This document shows positions 22,918-34,552 of a DNA stretch of 64,000 nucleotides, piece after piece. Source of the stretch: Raphanus sativus (taxonomy: Eukaryota > Streptophyta > Magnoliopsida > Brassicales > Brassicaceae). Both the position numbers and the translations under genes were made by a program. The notes under the pieces were generated by a model. The model ran no database searches, was not told where the DNA came from, and saw only the letters and a list, made by a program, of their open reading frames with translations. Numbering within the stretch: position 1 is the first letter of the stretch; each line of letters opens with the position of its first letter. The stretch is from NCBI RefSeq assembly GCF_000801105.2, contig NC_079512.1, positions 431,025-495,024 on the forward strand, written 5' to 3'.

Positions 22918-23436
22918 TTTGACAAGAAACGAAACTAACCAGAGTTTAATATTTGAATCATTTCATATTGTCTTAAAGCATATATAAGCATAGATCATAG
23001 GAGGTTGATTCAGACCTCACATTGATAACATAACTGCATATGGTGCGTAAATGCATGCACTCTGTTTGGTTTTTAAGAAAAAGACAACTATCTTAACCTG
23101 GATATATATACACGAGCGGATTCTATGTATGTATTTAATTTGTAGGAATAGGAGATCATTTTGCCTTAAGTTTTTTTCCCTTTAATACCGATCCGTTTGA
23201 GTTTGTAACAGCCAAAAAAAAAAGAACTTAATGATTTTCTAGTTGACTCCACCCGAACAAAATTCAAGTGTGAATTTCCTGTTACTTTTTACAATTACTA
23301 TTACAAGTTTGACAAGTTTTCTAAATAAATAATTTACAGGCGAATTAATATTAATATGTGAATACTGATTTTCTAGTTTTTTTTTTGTGACCCAAACAAA
23401 ATATCAAATATTCACTTGCTATGTATGCCTTCTGTT
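22918..23436. other. Polygalacturonase upstream region
   Basis: Promoter and leader of the polygalacturonase gene. It contains CTTATATATG (minus strand, about 22978-22987), a possible TATA element about 60-70 bp before the ATG, and otherwise AT-rich sequence. Confidence 0.4.
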
Positions 23437-23445
23437 TTATCCTAA

Positions 23446-24127
23446 GAGAAATACTTGGGTTCACCTCTAGGATGAACTTAAAGGTTCACCAACCAATCAT
23501 ATTGCTTCATTTGATATGCAGACTTTTCTAAAAAGGAAACAAAATATTTAGCATTTATTTTTAAAAATAAATAAAATAAAATAAACAAAAAATAGTTCAA
23601 AAAAAAGAAAATTAATATTATTAACCCCGTATATACTAAACTCTAAACTCTAAACACTAAACTCTAAACTCTTAGGTAACCCATAAACCCTTGGATAAAC
23701 CCTAAACTCTTGGATAAATCTTAACCTCAAGTCCTAACCACTAAACTATAAACAGTAAATCCTAAGGGTTTAAGATTTATCCAAAGGTTTATTATTTAGC
23801 GTTTAGGACATGAGTTTAAGATTATTCAAAGTTTAGGTTTTATCTAAAAGTTTAGGGTTTACCCAACGGTTAAGAGATTACCTAAGAGTTTAGGGTTTAG
23901 TGTTTAGGGTTTAAGGTTTAGTTTACGATTTAGGATTTAGTGTAGACGGTGTTAATAATATTAATTTTTTTCTTTTCAAACAAATACTATTTTTTCGTTT
24001 GTTTTATTTTTTTATTTTTAAAAGTAAATGCTAAATATCTTGTTTCTTTTTTTAAGAAAAATCTGCATACAAAATGAAACAATATGATTGGTTGATGAAC
24101 CTTTAGAGGTGAACCCAAGAATAACTC
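23446..24127. mobile_element. Long-inverted-repeat (fold-back) element with a telomere-like core
   Basis: A 682-bp near-palindrome. The left end GAGAAATACTTGGGTTCACC is matched by the inverted right end GGTGAACCCAAGAATAACTC, and the pairing continues inward (GCAGACTTTT..., TTAATATTATTAA...). The flanks carry TTATCCTAA and TTATCCTAC, an 8/9 target duplication of the 9-bp size of Mutator-like elements. The middle (23638-23943) is a degenerate array of TAAACCC/GGGTTTA units in both orientations. No transposase is present. Confidence 0.75.
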
Positions 24128-24136
24128 TTATCCTAC

Positions 24137-26433
24137 TTACACGAAATCATTGTTTTGGCTGTGATTCCAGCTTCGGAAGTGGAAGCGGGATCGGCAGCGT
24201 TCGGAACCGTGATAGAATCGCGATTCTGAATCGCGGTTCTAGAAAAACTGAATATAGAAGCGAAGGAGAAGCTATGATTCTGATTCGGAAGCGCATGATT
24301 GAAAGAGTTGGAGTTAGACATGAAAGTACCTAACATATATTCGCACTTGTTGATAACCCAAATCTATGTACATAATTTATCGTGTGTAAAAAAAGGTCTG
24401 ACTAGTGTAACCACGTCGATTGCGAATACAATTACGGCCATTTATGGATCATCCGGTTTTAATCGTTTTTAAAATATTTGTATGACATGTACAACGATTA
24501 GAAATTAGTGGGTATACTTATGACTAGCTAACTACCAGATACATGAGCTATTAAAATAATAAATTAACAATATTTATATTTTATATAATTATAAAATATT
24601 AAAAATCATAATATTATAATATATATATATATATATAAATTATATTTATAAAATCATACTATTTAATTTTTTTAAATTATAGAAAATATTTTCTGTTTTC
24701 GAATTTCATAATATAAATTAACATATAATGTATATATTTTAGTATTTCTACAATTTAAGTTTAAATTTTTTATTGAATATTTAAATTTTTACTTTTATAT
24801 TTTAAAAGAAAAAATTACTTTCTCGTAACCCAAACGCTAACTGGAACAATTTTTTGGTTTTCAGTCTCATGAGCCGCTTGATCCTGTCTTTGTCTGTGCC
24901 TCTCCAGAAGTCTGTGCACCAGTAATGCCTCTTAACTACTCAACTCTGAAGCAGTCCAAAAAACAATACGATATTTTGGTCTAACCTTCCAAACGTTTTC
25001 ATCAACACAAAAACATGTACTTCCATATTTATGCGTTGGAGGTTTCCCGCATACATCTTTGACAGCAGCGGTGTTGATAAAGATGGCTTCTGCCGCTTGA
25101 TGAGATCTAAGCGCCAGAAAAGATCAGTGATTCAAAATACAGAATAAAATCTAAAATGAGTAAGAAGAGAAGAGTCAAATAAACTTACAAGCAAGTTCAT
25201 CGGACCAAGAGTCCCTATGGGAAGAATCATATTTTTTTGCTGTTACCAGACTGTAATTAAGACTTCAGAGATCACCACAAGTATTAGTTCTTTTTGCATT
25301 GGGATTCTAGACTTGAAAATCAAGCTAGTATTAAGTCAACAGCAACGTTTTTCCAGAGAAGTAGTAGTAGTAGTATTAACGTAAAGAGGCTTTCTATTTT
25401 GTCCGACAAACTTTAGCTATCTTCGATTAGTCGTCATTTGGACCAATTGGCATCCTTCGACATGTCGCTTGTCTCCCCTCCCCCACATACACACATCATC
25501 GACTCATCGTTCGAGATGACCACATCCTATTAACCAACTCCCATCTTGTTTCAGTTTTTGGTATCTTTGGTTTTTTATTCTAACTAAACTTCACAATGAA
25601 CATAACTAGAGTTTACAGGTTAACTAATATAACTAATTCATGTTCTAGTTGAGGGAGATTACAACAGTTGAGAGAGCTTGCTGGTTAATTAACATAACTA
25701 AACGTTTCACTAATTTGACTCAATTTTTTACCGGCTAATTAACATAGGAGCATCTTTATCTCACGGTTGCTTAGGCAACTTTTTTGTTTTTTTTGTCTGA
25801 AAAAAAAATTAAAAAGCGAACAAATCACGGATCGCCAGCTACTTGTCAGTGAGAGCTGCGAACAGTGCAAAAATCCCTCCAATATCTTCGCTTATATAAG
25901 ACGCAGAAGAGCCGGTTGTTTCAATTTACTGAGATCCACACTATTTTATTAGTTTTTTGGTAAACTCATAAGCACCTGCGATAAAGATGCTCTAACAAAT
26001 TATATTTGGTGGCATGATCACATGCAAAAAAAGCACTCCTACTGTTTCATTTTAAATGTTTTAATTTATATGATGTTTTCAATTTTTATGTAAACTTTAA
26101 TATTATTTGATATTCTTGACTAATTATAATTTATTGTATAATTTTTATTGGTTGAATTAGTTTTAGTTGATGCAAAATAATAAAATAAATAAAAATTAAC
26201 AATTTTTTAATTGGTGTGCAAAAACTTTAAGCATAAATAAATATAAAAAAAGAGTAGTAAGTAGTAATTTGTATATGAAGTACAAATACTTGTATAGTAT
26301 ATTTCTATATATTAATCGAAGAACATTGTTTAAGTTGTAGTCTTGCTTAGTATGTTAAAGTGTCATCAACACAGTTCACCTTGCTTACTATGTTAAGGTT
26401 GTAAGTTACAACCCATACTAAACGCATTAATAC
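24137..26433. other. Intergenic, mostly unannotatable DNA
   Basis: AT-rich. A possible exon remnant on the minus strand (about 25022-25142) reads KDVCGKPPTHKYGST and ends in a GTTAGA donor-like site, but I recognise no family. Sequence at about 26035-26270 resembles part of a MITE. No intact gene is supported. Confidence 0.35.
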
Positions 26434-26436
26434 TTA

Positions 26437-27372
26437 GAGCATCTCCAAAAGAAACTCTATAACTTCAAATATATAGTTTTTTGCTCTCCAAAAAAAAACT
26501 TCAAAACTTCAAATTTAGAGTTTTGTGGAGTGAAACTTCAAATATGAAGTTTCACTACTCAAAACTTAATCCAAATTTGAAGTTTCATCTTTTTATTTAC
26601 AATTTGATCATTATAATTAATTACAAATTACATTTATGATTCTTAATTATTATTTTTGTCTATCATTTTAATCCTTAAAGTTCTTATATCTCATAATTGT
26701 TTCAGATTTGTTTTTATAAATTCAAGTTGTACACATAAAATTAAATAATTTTTAAAAATAAAATGTATATTATTTTAAAACTGTAATTAGACAAAAAGAA
26801 TATTACAAAAGAAACTTAATAAAAAACTTTTTTAAAAGGGTACATGAAGAAATAATTATTATACATAATCAAATATTAAACTACAAACAAAATACCACAT
26901 TGTATAATAATTATATTTTCATGTACCTTAACAAAATTATTAAGTTTCTTTTGTAATATTCTTGTTGTCTAATTCTAGTTTTAAAATAAAATTATAAATA
27001 AAAATGCATAATTAAATATTAAACTACAAACAAAATACCACATTATTTCATAAATTTATTATGACAATAATTTTATGGAATAATTTTATATATTGCTTGT
27101 ATTTTAATTTTTATTATATATTTCTATTTGTACTTTTATCTTTAGTGTTAGATTTTATTAATTAATATTTCTGTAATATTTTTATATATGTGTTAGTTAT
27201 CTATAAAATTTCTATAGATTTACGTTAATTATGATAAATATAAGGACCATAAAATAAAATACAAATAGTTTTGAAGTTGAGTTTGAAGTTTTGCTTTTGG
27301 AAAATAACACCTTGAAACTTCAAATATAAAGTTTTTGCAAACTCTAAAATAGAGAGTCTTTTGGAGATGCTC
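26437..27372. mobile_element. PIF/Harbinger-like non-autonomous element
   Basis: The terminal inverted repeats begin GAGCATCTCCAAAAGAAACT and end with the complement, TCTTTTGGAGATGCTC. A TTA target duplication is at 26434-26436 and 27373-27375. Sub-terminal AACTTCAAATxTAxAGTTTT repeats recur inverted at both ends. An internal palindrome (about 26806-26970, around ACAAAAGAAACTTAATA) suggests a nested second element. No transposase. Confidence 0.7.
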
Positions 27373-27522
27373 TTAATAGAGAGATTAATTGGACCGTTAC
27401 CAATTATTATTTCGAGCAATTCCTTACATATAGGTTTTCAATAATAGATCATTACATAAAAGGTATAGCCGGTTTTTACGTAGTACAAATAAAAAATCGG
27501 CTTACTAATACAAAAATAAAAT

Positions 27523-27846
27523 GTGGAAGCACCGTGGCCTAGTGGTCAAGGTTTAAAGGCTTCTACACCCAAGTCTGGGGTTCGAATCCCAGGCGACGCA
27601 ATTTCAATCAGGAGGTCTGGGTTTCAATTCCTGGAAAAGGCGAATTATGCAGAATATTGGAGACAAGTCTTACAAGGGATCTTCAGCATGGCGTAAGGAA
27701 TACCGTCAAGAATGGATCTCATAGGACGGCTCAGGGTGATGCAGTCAGATATGAATTCTCATAAAGTAGGTAGAATGGTCGGCTGTAATATCGTCTATGT
27801 AATATTTCTAGTTGTTCCTAATAGCATAATAAACCCGACAAAAAAA
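27523..27846 (+). mobile_element. tRNA-derived SINE with target-site duplication
   Basis: The head has RNA polymerase III box A (TGGCCTAGTGG, 27535-27545) and box B (GGTTCGAATCC, 27579-27589). The body is about 300 bp and ends GACAAAAAAA. A perfect 15-bp duplication, ATACAAAAATAAAAT, flanks it at 27508-27522 and 27847-27861. The perfect duplication suggests a fairly recent insertion. Confidence 0.9.
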
Positions 27847-28683
27847 ATACAAAAATAAAATAAAAATTAACCGGCTATGGAACTGAAATATGTGATAGTT
27901 TTCTTAGGTTTATTTTACCTTAGATATGACGCTTAATAATAACAACAAATATATGATCAATGGAGTGTCTAACTATAAAACTTCTGTATAAACCACACAA
28001 GAAGATCCTGCAATATTGGAGATAAAGCTTTTCATAGTAAAGAATAAAAAAAAAAAGGACAGAGCACTTATACCGTAACAATGCTAACAACTTTTTCATG
28101 TGTCCAACCATGTTGTCTTTTAACACCCATGAACATTATACAATACAATGTTAGCTTATGAGAAATGGTCGTAAGAATGTTACGTATTATTTTCATTCAT
28201 TAAGCATTGTTCTGCCTATACAGTACTGTTTCATCAATCAGGTCAGTTTAACATCATTTAAAAATTTTAAATTAAACTTCAGACGGCGCAGGCCGGATTA
28301 TCATCTAGTATGTATTAATGGTGGCAGAAATTGTGTATGTACTACTAACATTTATCTCATTCTCTATTAAACTGATTCTTTTTCATTAAGAAAAACTAAC
28401 TAGACATGGTTTTAATTTCTCGTTTACGATCGACATGCAATCAATATACCGAGCTGGCCAACGGGAAAAGGGGACAAGCTCTTTTCCCATACAAATGCAT
28501 CTATGTTTTGACCAAAAAAAGAAAAAAAAGCAAATGCAGATATATATATATACACACACATTTATGCACCAAACCATCCGTATGCTACTTAATATATAGT
28601 ATATATCTATCTATATACCAAAGCATTTGTAATTGTAGTGCCTATATAACACGGGCTTTGTGTGTTTGAGAAATATTGAAGAA

Positions 28684-29081
28684 ATGGTCACGTCACTAAA
28701 ATATAAACGACGTGGTTTGGGAGCTGCATTTCTCATTGTCAACATCTTATCTTCTCTCGTATCTCCACACAGCATGTCTGGTATATATATTCAAATCCCG
28801 GATATAATTTTCCCTCGATTAAAAAAAAACATTTATGAATTCCTCTCTGATTTATATGTACAACAGTACAAGCAGGCGCTCATGATCAACAACTAAAGAG
28901 GAAGAAATCGGTTATTGGGTCAAAGCCTCCCGCGTGTGGAAACAAGTGCCTGAATTGCAAGCCTTGCCTTCCTTATCTATTTGACATTCATGGTGCTCAT
29001 GATGATGATGATGATGATCGTGAACCATACTATCCGGTAAGGTGGATGTGTAGATGTCGGGAAAAGATATTCGGACCTTAA
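28684..29081 (+). CDS. EPFL8: EPFL8-like secreted cysteine-rich peptide (epidermal patterning factor-like)
   Basis: Two small exons, 28684-28780 and 28867-29081, joined at TCTG/GTATAT and AACAG/TACAAG in phase, encode 103 residues. Exon 1 is a signal peptide: a basic start MVTSLKYKRRGLG followed by the hydrophobic AAFLIVNILSSLVS. Exon 2 gives a basic processing region (QQLKRKKSV) and the mature domain with six cysteines as C-x3-C-x2-C-x2-C (CGNKCLNCKPC) and C-x-C (CRC), ending RWMCRCREKIFGP. This is the EPF/EPFL pattern, whose members are apoplastic ligands for ERECTA-family receptors with TMM, regulating stomata and growth. A D-rich loop (HDDDDDDREPYYP) sits between the cysteine pairs. Position between the polygalacturonase and TPR genes fits At1g80133 (EPFL8), from memory. 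The intron is 86 bp; the alternative acceptor at 28875 also keeps frame. Confidence 0.85.
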
Positions 29082-29261
29082 GAATAGTACAACTACCTAT
29101 ATTATTTATTTAGTGCTTGCGTTGATTATTATCATGGATGTTCGTGAATCATGATGATCCATGAATATGGTTCATCGTTAACTGTCGAGATTAAACATAT
29201 CTTCTAATACGTAAACATACTCGAATTTGCATGTGTTTCTAGTAATGAAAAAAATTGTGTT

Positions 29262-29353
29262 GTGGATGTGTGTGTGTGTCTGTGTGGGTGGGGGGGGGGG
29301 GGAGGTGGGGGGGGGGGGGGGGGGGGGGGGGTGTGTGTGGAGGGGAGGGAGGG
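29262..29353 (+). repeat. GT/poly-G low-complexity tract
   Basis: (GT)n followed by an uninterrupted 13-G run, then 25 consecutive G at 29307-29331, then GT and GGGA repeats. It lies about 180 bp downstream of the EPFL8-like stop. The G-runs could fold as G-quadruplexes; run lengths are also assembly-error prone. Confidence 0.9.
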
Positions 29354-30608
29354 ATGACTATTTCAATCTAAATTTTGTCCATTGTGCCTATTGCTTTTTT
29401 TTTTCTAACTTTGTGTATTTCATATCAGACTCAATAAAAACTTTTCTTTTGGAACTTTATAATAGCACATATTTCATGTTGAACTAAACAAAACTCAAAA
29501 ATAATATATGAACTCTCAAAATCGTGCTTATATAATATTTATCGTCACATATATTATTCAACCATTAATTTGTCAAGCGACATTGTTTTTGATAAATCCT
29601 GTAAAGGTAAAATTTAAAAATACTATATAAACTCTCAAAATCATATTTATATATTTTGACAGTCAAAGATATTAGTCATCTATTAATTTATCAAAATCCA
29701 TTTATTTATCAAAAGAATGGCACTTTAGGTAAATTCTATAAAAAAATTTAAAATTTTTTTTGGAAGGTTTGAACCTTACACCGGTGGAAAAATAAAAGCA
29801 TATTAATTGCTAGAATAACTTTATTGTATAAATTTGTAAACATTAACTTATATTTAAGTTTTAGTTTAATCAAATTAATGTTATCAAATTTTTATTGTCT
29901 TAATTTTATCAAATAAATATATAATTATCTATGTTTTTAAGTTTAAATTTAAAAATCATTATTTTATAAATTTAAACTACTCATTATTAATTTAAATATT
30001 TCTTTATAGTATTACTAAAAAATTGAAATATGTTGTAAAATTTAGAATTTTGTTTTGTTTATGTATATAAAATTGCATTTAAAAGTACAAATAAATTTTC
30101 AAAAAGATAATTATTTTTAATAATATTAATAAAGTAAAAGTTTAAATTAATAACCTTTTGATATTTTAATATGTCAATAAATATATAAGCATGATATTGA
30201 GAGTTTATATAATATTTATCAAAAAATGTCGTTTTGACAAATTAATAATTGACTAACATCTTTGACTTTGAGGATCAACATACATGTAAACAAAAATACA
30301 AAAATATGTACTAATATAAAATTTGAAAATAAATATACAAAACATTATTTATCCAAAATAACATTATTTTGATAAATTAATGGATGACTAATATTTTTTT
30401 AAAAAAAAAAATTTATAGAATTTATCAAAAACAATGTTGTTTGATAAATTAGTTTCTGAATAACACCTTTGACGGTTAGTATATACAAATACAATTTTAA
30501 AAATTCATATAGTATTCTTGAATTTTTGTTTAATTTAAGGAATCCTTAATTTAATATAGAATATACACTACTATAAAATTCAGGAAGAAAAAGATACAAC
30601 ACATGAAG
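29354..30608. other. AT-rich intergenic DNA with inverted-repeat fragments
   Basis: Sequence around 29500-29700 (GAACTCTCAAAAT, TTTATCAAAA) is echoed in inverted orientation around 30190-30480 (TTGAGAGTTTATATAAT, TTTGATAAATTA). This looks like the decayed arms of a MITE-like element about 1 kb long, but I cannot set its ends. No gene. Confidence 0.35.
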
Positions 30609-30616
30609 TGCATATA

Positions 30617-30840
30617 GTCCGGACGAAGTAGTCCAAGTGGTAAGGACGGGCCTTGGTGGCAAACACCATCCGGGTTCGATCCCCCCATGCGGAAACTACC
30701 CTGCTTCGCTTTGGACACTAAAACGGTACTGTGTTCGATCTAGCCCAGGTAAAGGCTTCTCGGGTGAAGCGGACCGCTGCCTGACCGGGCCTAGGGATCG
30801 ATCCGCGAAGCGGGGAACCCTGGATTATCAAAAAAAAAAA
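30617..30840 (+). mobile_element. Second tRNA-derived SINE, different family
   Basis: Box A-like TAGTCCAAGTGG is at 30629-30640 and box B GGTTCGATCC at 30673-30682. The body is GC-rich and ends GGATTATC plus an A10 tail. An 8-bp duplication, TGCATATA, flanks it at 30609-30616 and 30841-30848. Its sequence is unlike the SINE at 27523. Confidence 0.8.
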
Positions 30841-30848
30841 TGCATATA

Positions 30849-31775
30849 ATATTTTTGAATTTTTATGTAATTTGGTATGTAATAAACACCAGTACAAAGT
30901 TCGGAAAAAATAGACGCCACTGTCCACTGACAAAGTTAATTGCGTTCGTGAGCATCAACATGTATCCATGCATGTTGAATGAAGCACCATTCACATGCGT
31001 GATAATTTTGGGTCTAAATTTAAATGGGCCTACGAAAAGCAGACGTAGTAGAAAATATCAGAATATGGGCCTACTAAGCGTAAAAGCTACGTATTCCAAT
31101 AACAAAGTTCAAGTAGAAACTCTGAAATACGTTATCATATACTGCATACATTTAATCCACAAAAGAACAGTGTCTCCGCCAGTTGATGAAAGCGTGGGAA
31201 TGATGATGATGAAGCATTCAGATCTCTCGTCTCTCACCGCTTGCCGTATTTAGCGTATCCATTCCTCAGCCTTTTTTTTTTTTGGTTCAATATCCATTCC
31301 TCAGCTAAAATCTAAAAAAACGTGTCGCTCATTGTCTCGGCCTGAGATTAAAACAGTAGCTGACAGTTACGTTTAGAGTTTGTCTCCGTCTCATGCTTCC
31401 CCCAGCACCGTCAGTTTTCTGTAAGAAACTATGCACCGATGAGAACAAAAGAGTGAAACGTGGATCCCACATTTCCCATGTGGTGTGCGCAATGTGTCAA
31501 AGCATCAGAGGCCAAGGGTTTTCTACGATCTTTATCTATCAGTTTATGGTCCCGTATAATTATTTCACATATTTGTTTTTTTTTCTCTTGGCTAGTGTGC
31601 ACTGAGACAAATAATATATATATATATATATGTGGCTTACCATTATATATACCCCCCCCCAGTAGACTAGAGATTATACACATTATCAAGAGACTCATGC
31701 ATGAGCGAGCGGTTTTTGTTTACTGGAGTTTTTTGTATAAAACTTTTTATTTTGATTAACCGAGTGACCATCATT
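30849..31775. other. Upstream region of the TPR gene
   Basis: Promoter and leader of the TPR gene, with an (AT)n run near 31614-31631 and a poly-C run at 31650-31659. The 137-codon frame at 30840-31253 has no recognisable domain and is probably fortuitous. A micro-insertion at 31271 is annotated separately. Confidence 0.35.
31256..31305 (-). repeat. 20-bp T-tract insertion flanked by a 15-bp duplication
   Basis: TATCCATTCCTCAGC occurs at 31256-31270 and 31291-31305. Between them is 20 bp that, on the minus strand, reads TTGAACC and then a run of A. This is the form of a tiny, reversed retro-insertion. Confidence 0.7.
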
Positions 31776-33009
31776 ATGTTACTGAGAACCACATCTGCTC
31801 CAATACTGAACTCATGGCTACAACAACACTGCTCGAGAGAATCGTCACCGGAGCCGGAGTCACTGCTCCAGCCCCGAAACAGATCGTTGTCTCTTCTCTC
31901 TTCAAAGTCCATAGATGAACGCACTGGGAAGATGTTGCACCAAGCTCTCTCAGCTGAGCACAGGGAAAGTGTTACTAAATCAAGTTACAACGAACATGAC
32001 AGCAGTAGCCTAATACCACGCAGGGAACGAAGGTCATCGTTAGATGAAAGTTCTCATGGAACAGCTTACTACAATAGAAAGATTTTGGATCCGTCCTCCT
32101 CGACCTTTGTAACGCAAAGACTGTCCTCGAGCTCTGGAATTGGAAAGAAGGTCAGTGATGATGATGAAGATCATCTGGAGGCTCTTGTGATTGGTGGTGG
32201 TGGTGGTGGTGGTGGTAGTATGGGGAGCAGCGGTGGCAAGATCTGTAACGGCGGAGATGACGGTGGAAGCGGTGGAAGTGAGGACGCCACCGATGTGTAT
32301 TACAGGGAGATGATCAACTTGTCACCTGGAAATTCGCTTTTGACCGGAAACTACGCCAAGTTTTTAAAAGAGGTACCGAAGTTGATTATAGATTCGGAAA
32401 ACAGTAAAAAAACATAAACAAAAGAAAAGAAAAGGAAAAAAAATGTTAGCGGAAAACAAAACGCTAGCCGTTTTTAAATGTTTCTTTTATACAGGATATT
32501 TTCTACAGAATCTTTAATACTGTACATGATATTTTAGTAAGATATTCACGTAAAAGTTTGTAATGCATGGTTATTTGAATATGAACAGGTGAGAGGAGAC
32601 ATGAAGAAAGCAGAAGAGTACTGTGAAAGAGCAATTTTGGGGAACACCAACGATGGAAACGTTCTCTCGCTATACGCCGATATCATTTTGCAAAACCACG
32701 GCGACCGTAAAAGAGCCCACTCCTATTTCCAACAAGCTGCCAAAATGTCCCCCGAAGATTGGTAATTTAATACAAGATCTATATCTTGTGTAACATTTAC
32801 AAGGATAATTAATCAGACTTTATGATATAACAATTATATAATGGTGCAGCTATGTGCAAGCTTCATACGCAAGGTTTCTGTGGGATGTGGAGGATGACGA
32901 ATATGAAGAAGAAGAAAAAGAGCAATTGAGTGATGAAATTGGCCACATGCCTCCAACTACCATCTTCCGTGATTTTCCCAAGCAAGCTCGTATTTCCACA
33001 ACATCCTAA
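31776..33009 (+). CDS. Tetratricopeptide-repeat-like protein (At1g80130-like)
   Basis: Three exons, 31776-32372, 32589-32761 and 32850-33009, give 309 residues. The ATG at 31776 begins [20 protein letters not shown]; 25 codons of open frame upstream are not family-like. The N-terminal half is Ser-rich and disordered ([26 protein letters not shown]), with a poly-Gly run (about residues 138-149) encoded by GGT repeats. The C-terminal half has TPR-like helices: [49 protein letters not shown], then [17 protein letters not shown]. It ends in an acidic tail and ARISTTS. A scaffold role in protein binding is usual for TPRs, but the partner is unknown. The splice phases (0, then 2) fit exactly. Position fits At1g80130. 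Confidence 0.85.
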
Positions 33010-33902
33010 AGCACATATTTACACCTTCCGTTATATGTATTAGTATCTAAATAAACAATATAGTATGTATGCATGTTTAATACACATATGCAAATGCAAT
33101 ATGCGTGTATAATATACATGTTACGAAAATTTTATATGGTTTGTAGTCAGCACTCTGTACACCTAAAAGAAAAATGGCTAGTTTCTCTATCTATGTTCTT
33201 CTGTCTCTGACAACTTACACATATGATATATTCAAACTGAGCCAGACAGCTAAAATGAAGTACATGAAGGAACTGACTTAAGATCGATTTAGTTAGTAAA
33301 AAAAAGAGATCGATTTTAGTTGACATCACCAAAGTTAGGTAACCACATATATTTTGGAGCAAAAACACAAACGTTAATTCCATACTTATTCTATCAAACT
33401 AATTTCATGTTTGTCGGTTTAAACCGATTATATATGATTCTAAAGAAGTGTGGATACTTGATATCATAGGAGAGTGGAGGGTTACAAAGCATATTCACAA
33501 CCGATATGGCAGTAAATAATTCTCTCAAGTCCCATTTTCATTTATGTTTGTCAGCAATTTTCTTCCAAACTACTCACTCCGTTTAATAATATTTGATGTT
33601 TTTCTTTATTGTACAAAGATTAAAAACTTAATTTTCTAAAAAATCATTTTAAAAACATAATTATAATATAAGTTAAGCAACTATAAAAAACTATAAAATA
33701 TAATTGAATGAATAATTTTTAATAAAATTAAAATTACTTTTAAAACTTCAAAACTTCATATAAATTGAAATAAAATATTCCTTCCAAAACATCTCTTTTT
33801 TTTCCAAAACATCTCTATATTGAAATGGGGAATGGGGAGAATATTGATTTACGTCATATCTGACACAGTACAACACTAATTCCCATAGTTTTGGAGTAAT
33901 AA
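33010..33902. other. 3' region of the TPR gene and AT-rich spacer
   Basis: Contains the TPR gene 3' UTR and a MITE-like fragment beginning CTCACTCCGTTTAATAATA near 33574. TTCCAAAACATCTCT is duplicated at 33782-33796 and 33802-33816, separated only by T5. AGATCGAT(T)TTAGTT flanks AGTAAAAAAAAG near 33281-33321. Confidence 0.4.
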
Positions 33903-34092
33903 GAACATCAATATCTCTAGGTCCTTAAGCCATCCATTAAGGAGAAAGGGGAGAGGACCAAGAAAAATAATGGGGAAAATCCCTTATATAAGAGACAAAT
34001 AAAAGTGTCCCTTAGATTACCATGACCAGAAAAAAAGAAAAAAAAAAGAGAGATTTAAGGGACTTATGGAGTCCTTAGGGATACTGATGCTC
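33903..34092. mobile_element. MITE 1 of 3 (TAA target, Harbinger-like)
   Basis: Left end GAACATCAATATCTCTAGG and right end ending GATACTGATGCTC are imperfect inverted copies. TAA flanks both sides (33900-33902 and 34093-34095). 190 bp; no coding. Confidence 0.6.
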
Positions 34093-34095
34093 TAA

Positions 34096-34272
34096 GACCA
34101 TCATTATTGGTGGGCAAAGGGGCAGGTCTTAAAGGAAAGGGGGAGGGGACCGATGCAAATAATGGGGGAAAATCCTTAGATAAGGACTGCCTTTATGTGC
34201 CCTTAAATTTTAATGACCAAAAAAAAAAAAAAAGTTAAGGGCTTTTGTTTCTGCCCACCAATAATGATGCTC
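34096..34272. mobile_element. MITE 2 of 3 (TAA target, Harbinger-like)
   Basis: Inverted ends GACCATCATTATTGGTGGGC and GCCCACCAATAATGATGCTC match well. TAA flanks at 34093-34095 and 34273-34275; the left TAA is also the right duplication of the preceding element. 177 bp. Confidence 0.7.
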
Positions 34273-34294
34273 TAAAGACTTTGGACCGTCCTAA

Positions 34295-34552
34295 GAGCAG
34301 GTTTATTGCAGTGTTTTGGTGGGATCTTGAAGGAGGAGAGAGGGAGGGGGACCCAACAAATTCTAAAAACCAAAGAAAAAGTCGCCTGAGGAAGAAACAA
34401 AATGGGTTGGATTTTTCTATGATCGCAGGCCCCACTGAAACGTGGTGGCCCACGACTGGTTTATCTTTTTTTTTTTTTTTTTTTTTTAAATCGGATAAAA
34501 AGAAAAAAAAGAAAAGAAAGAACCTATTTGGGGTTGTGGGATAATCATGGTC
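34295..34552. mobile_element. MITE 3 of 3 (TAA target, Harbinger-like)
   Basis: Ends GAGCAGGTTTATTGCAGTG and, inverted, GGGATAATCATGGTC. TAA at 34292-34294 and 34553-34555. It contains a 25-base T run (about 34467-34489) and is 258 bp. It is the most diverged of the three. Confidence 0.5.

Noticed and set aside
24871..25142. Possible exon with CGKPPTHKYG
   Set aside because: One short frame, no second exon or family that I recognise; noted only in the spacer entry.
30840..31253. 137-residue open frame on the plus strand
   Set aside because: Starts inside a SINE tail, has no recognisable domain and no coding-like composition.
33281..33321. AGTAAAAAAAAG between imperfect repeats, and T5 at 33797
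   Set aside because: Too short or imperfect to separate from slippage; not counted among the eight micro-insertions.
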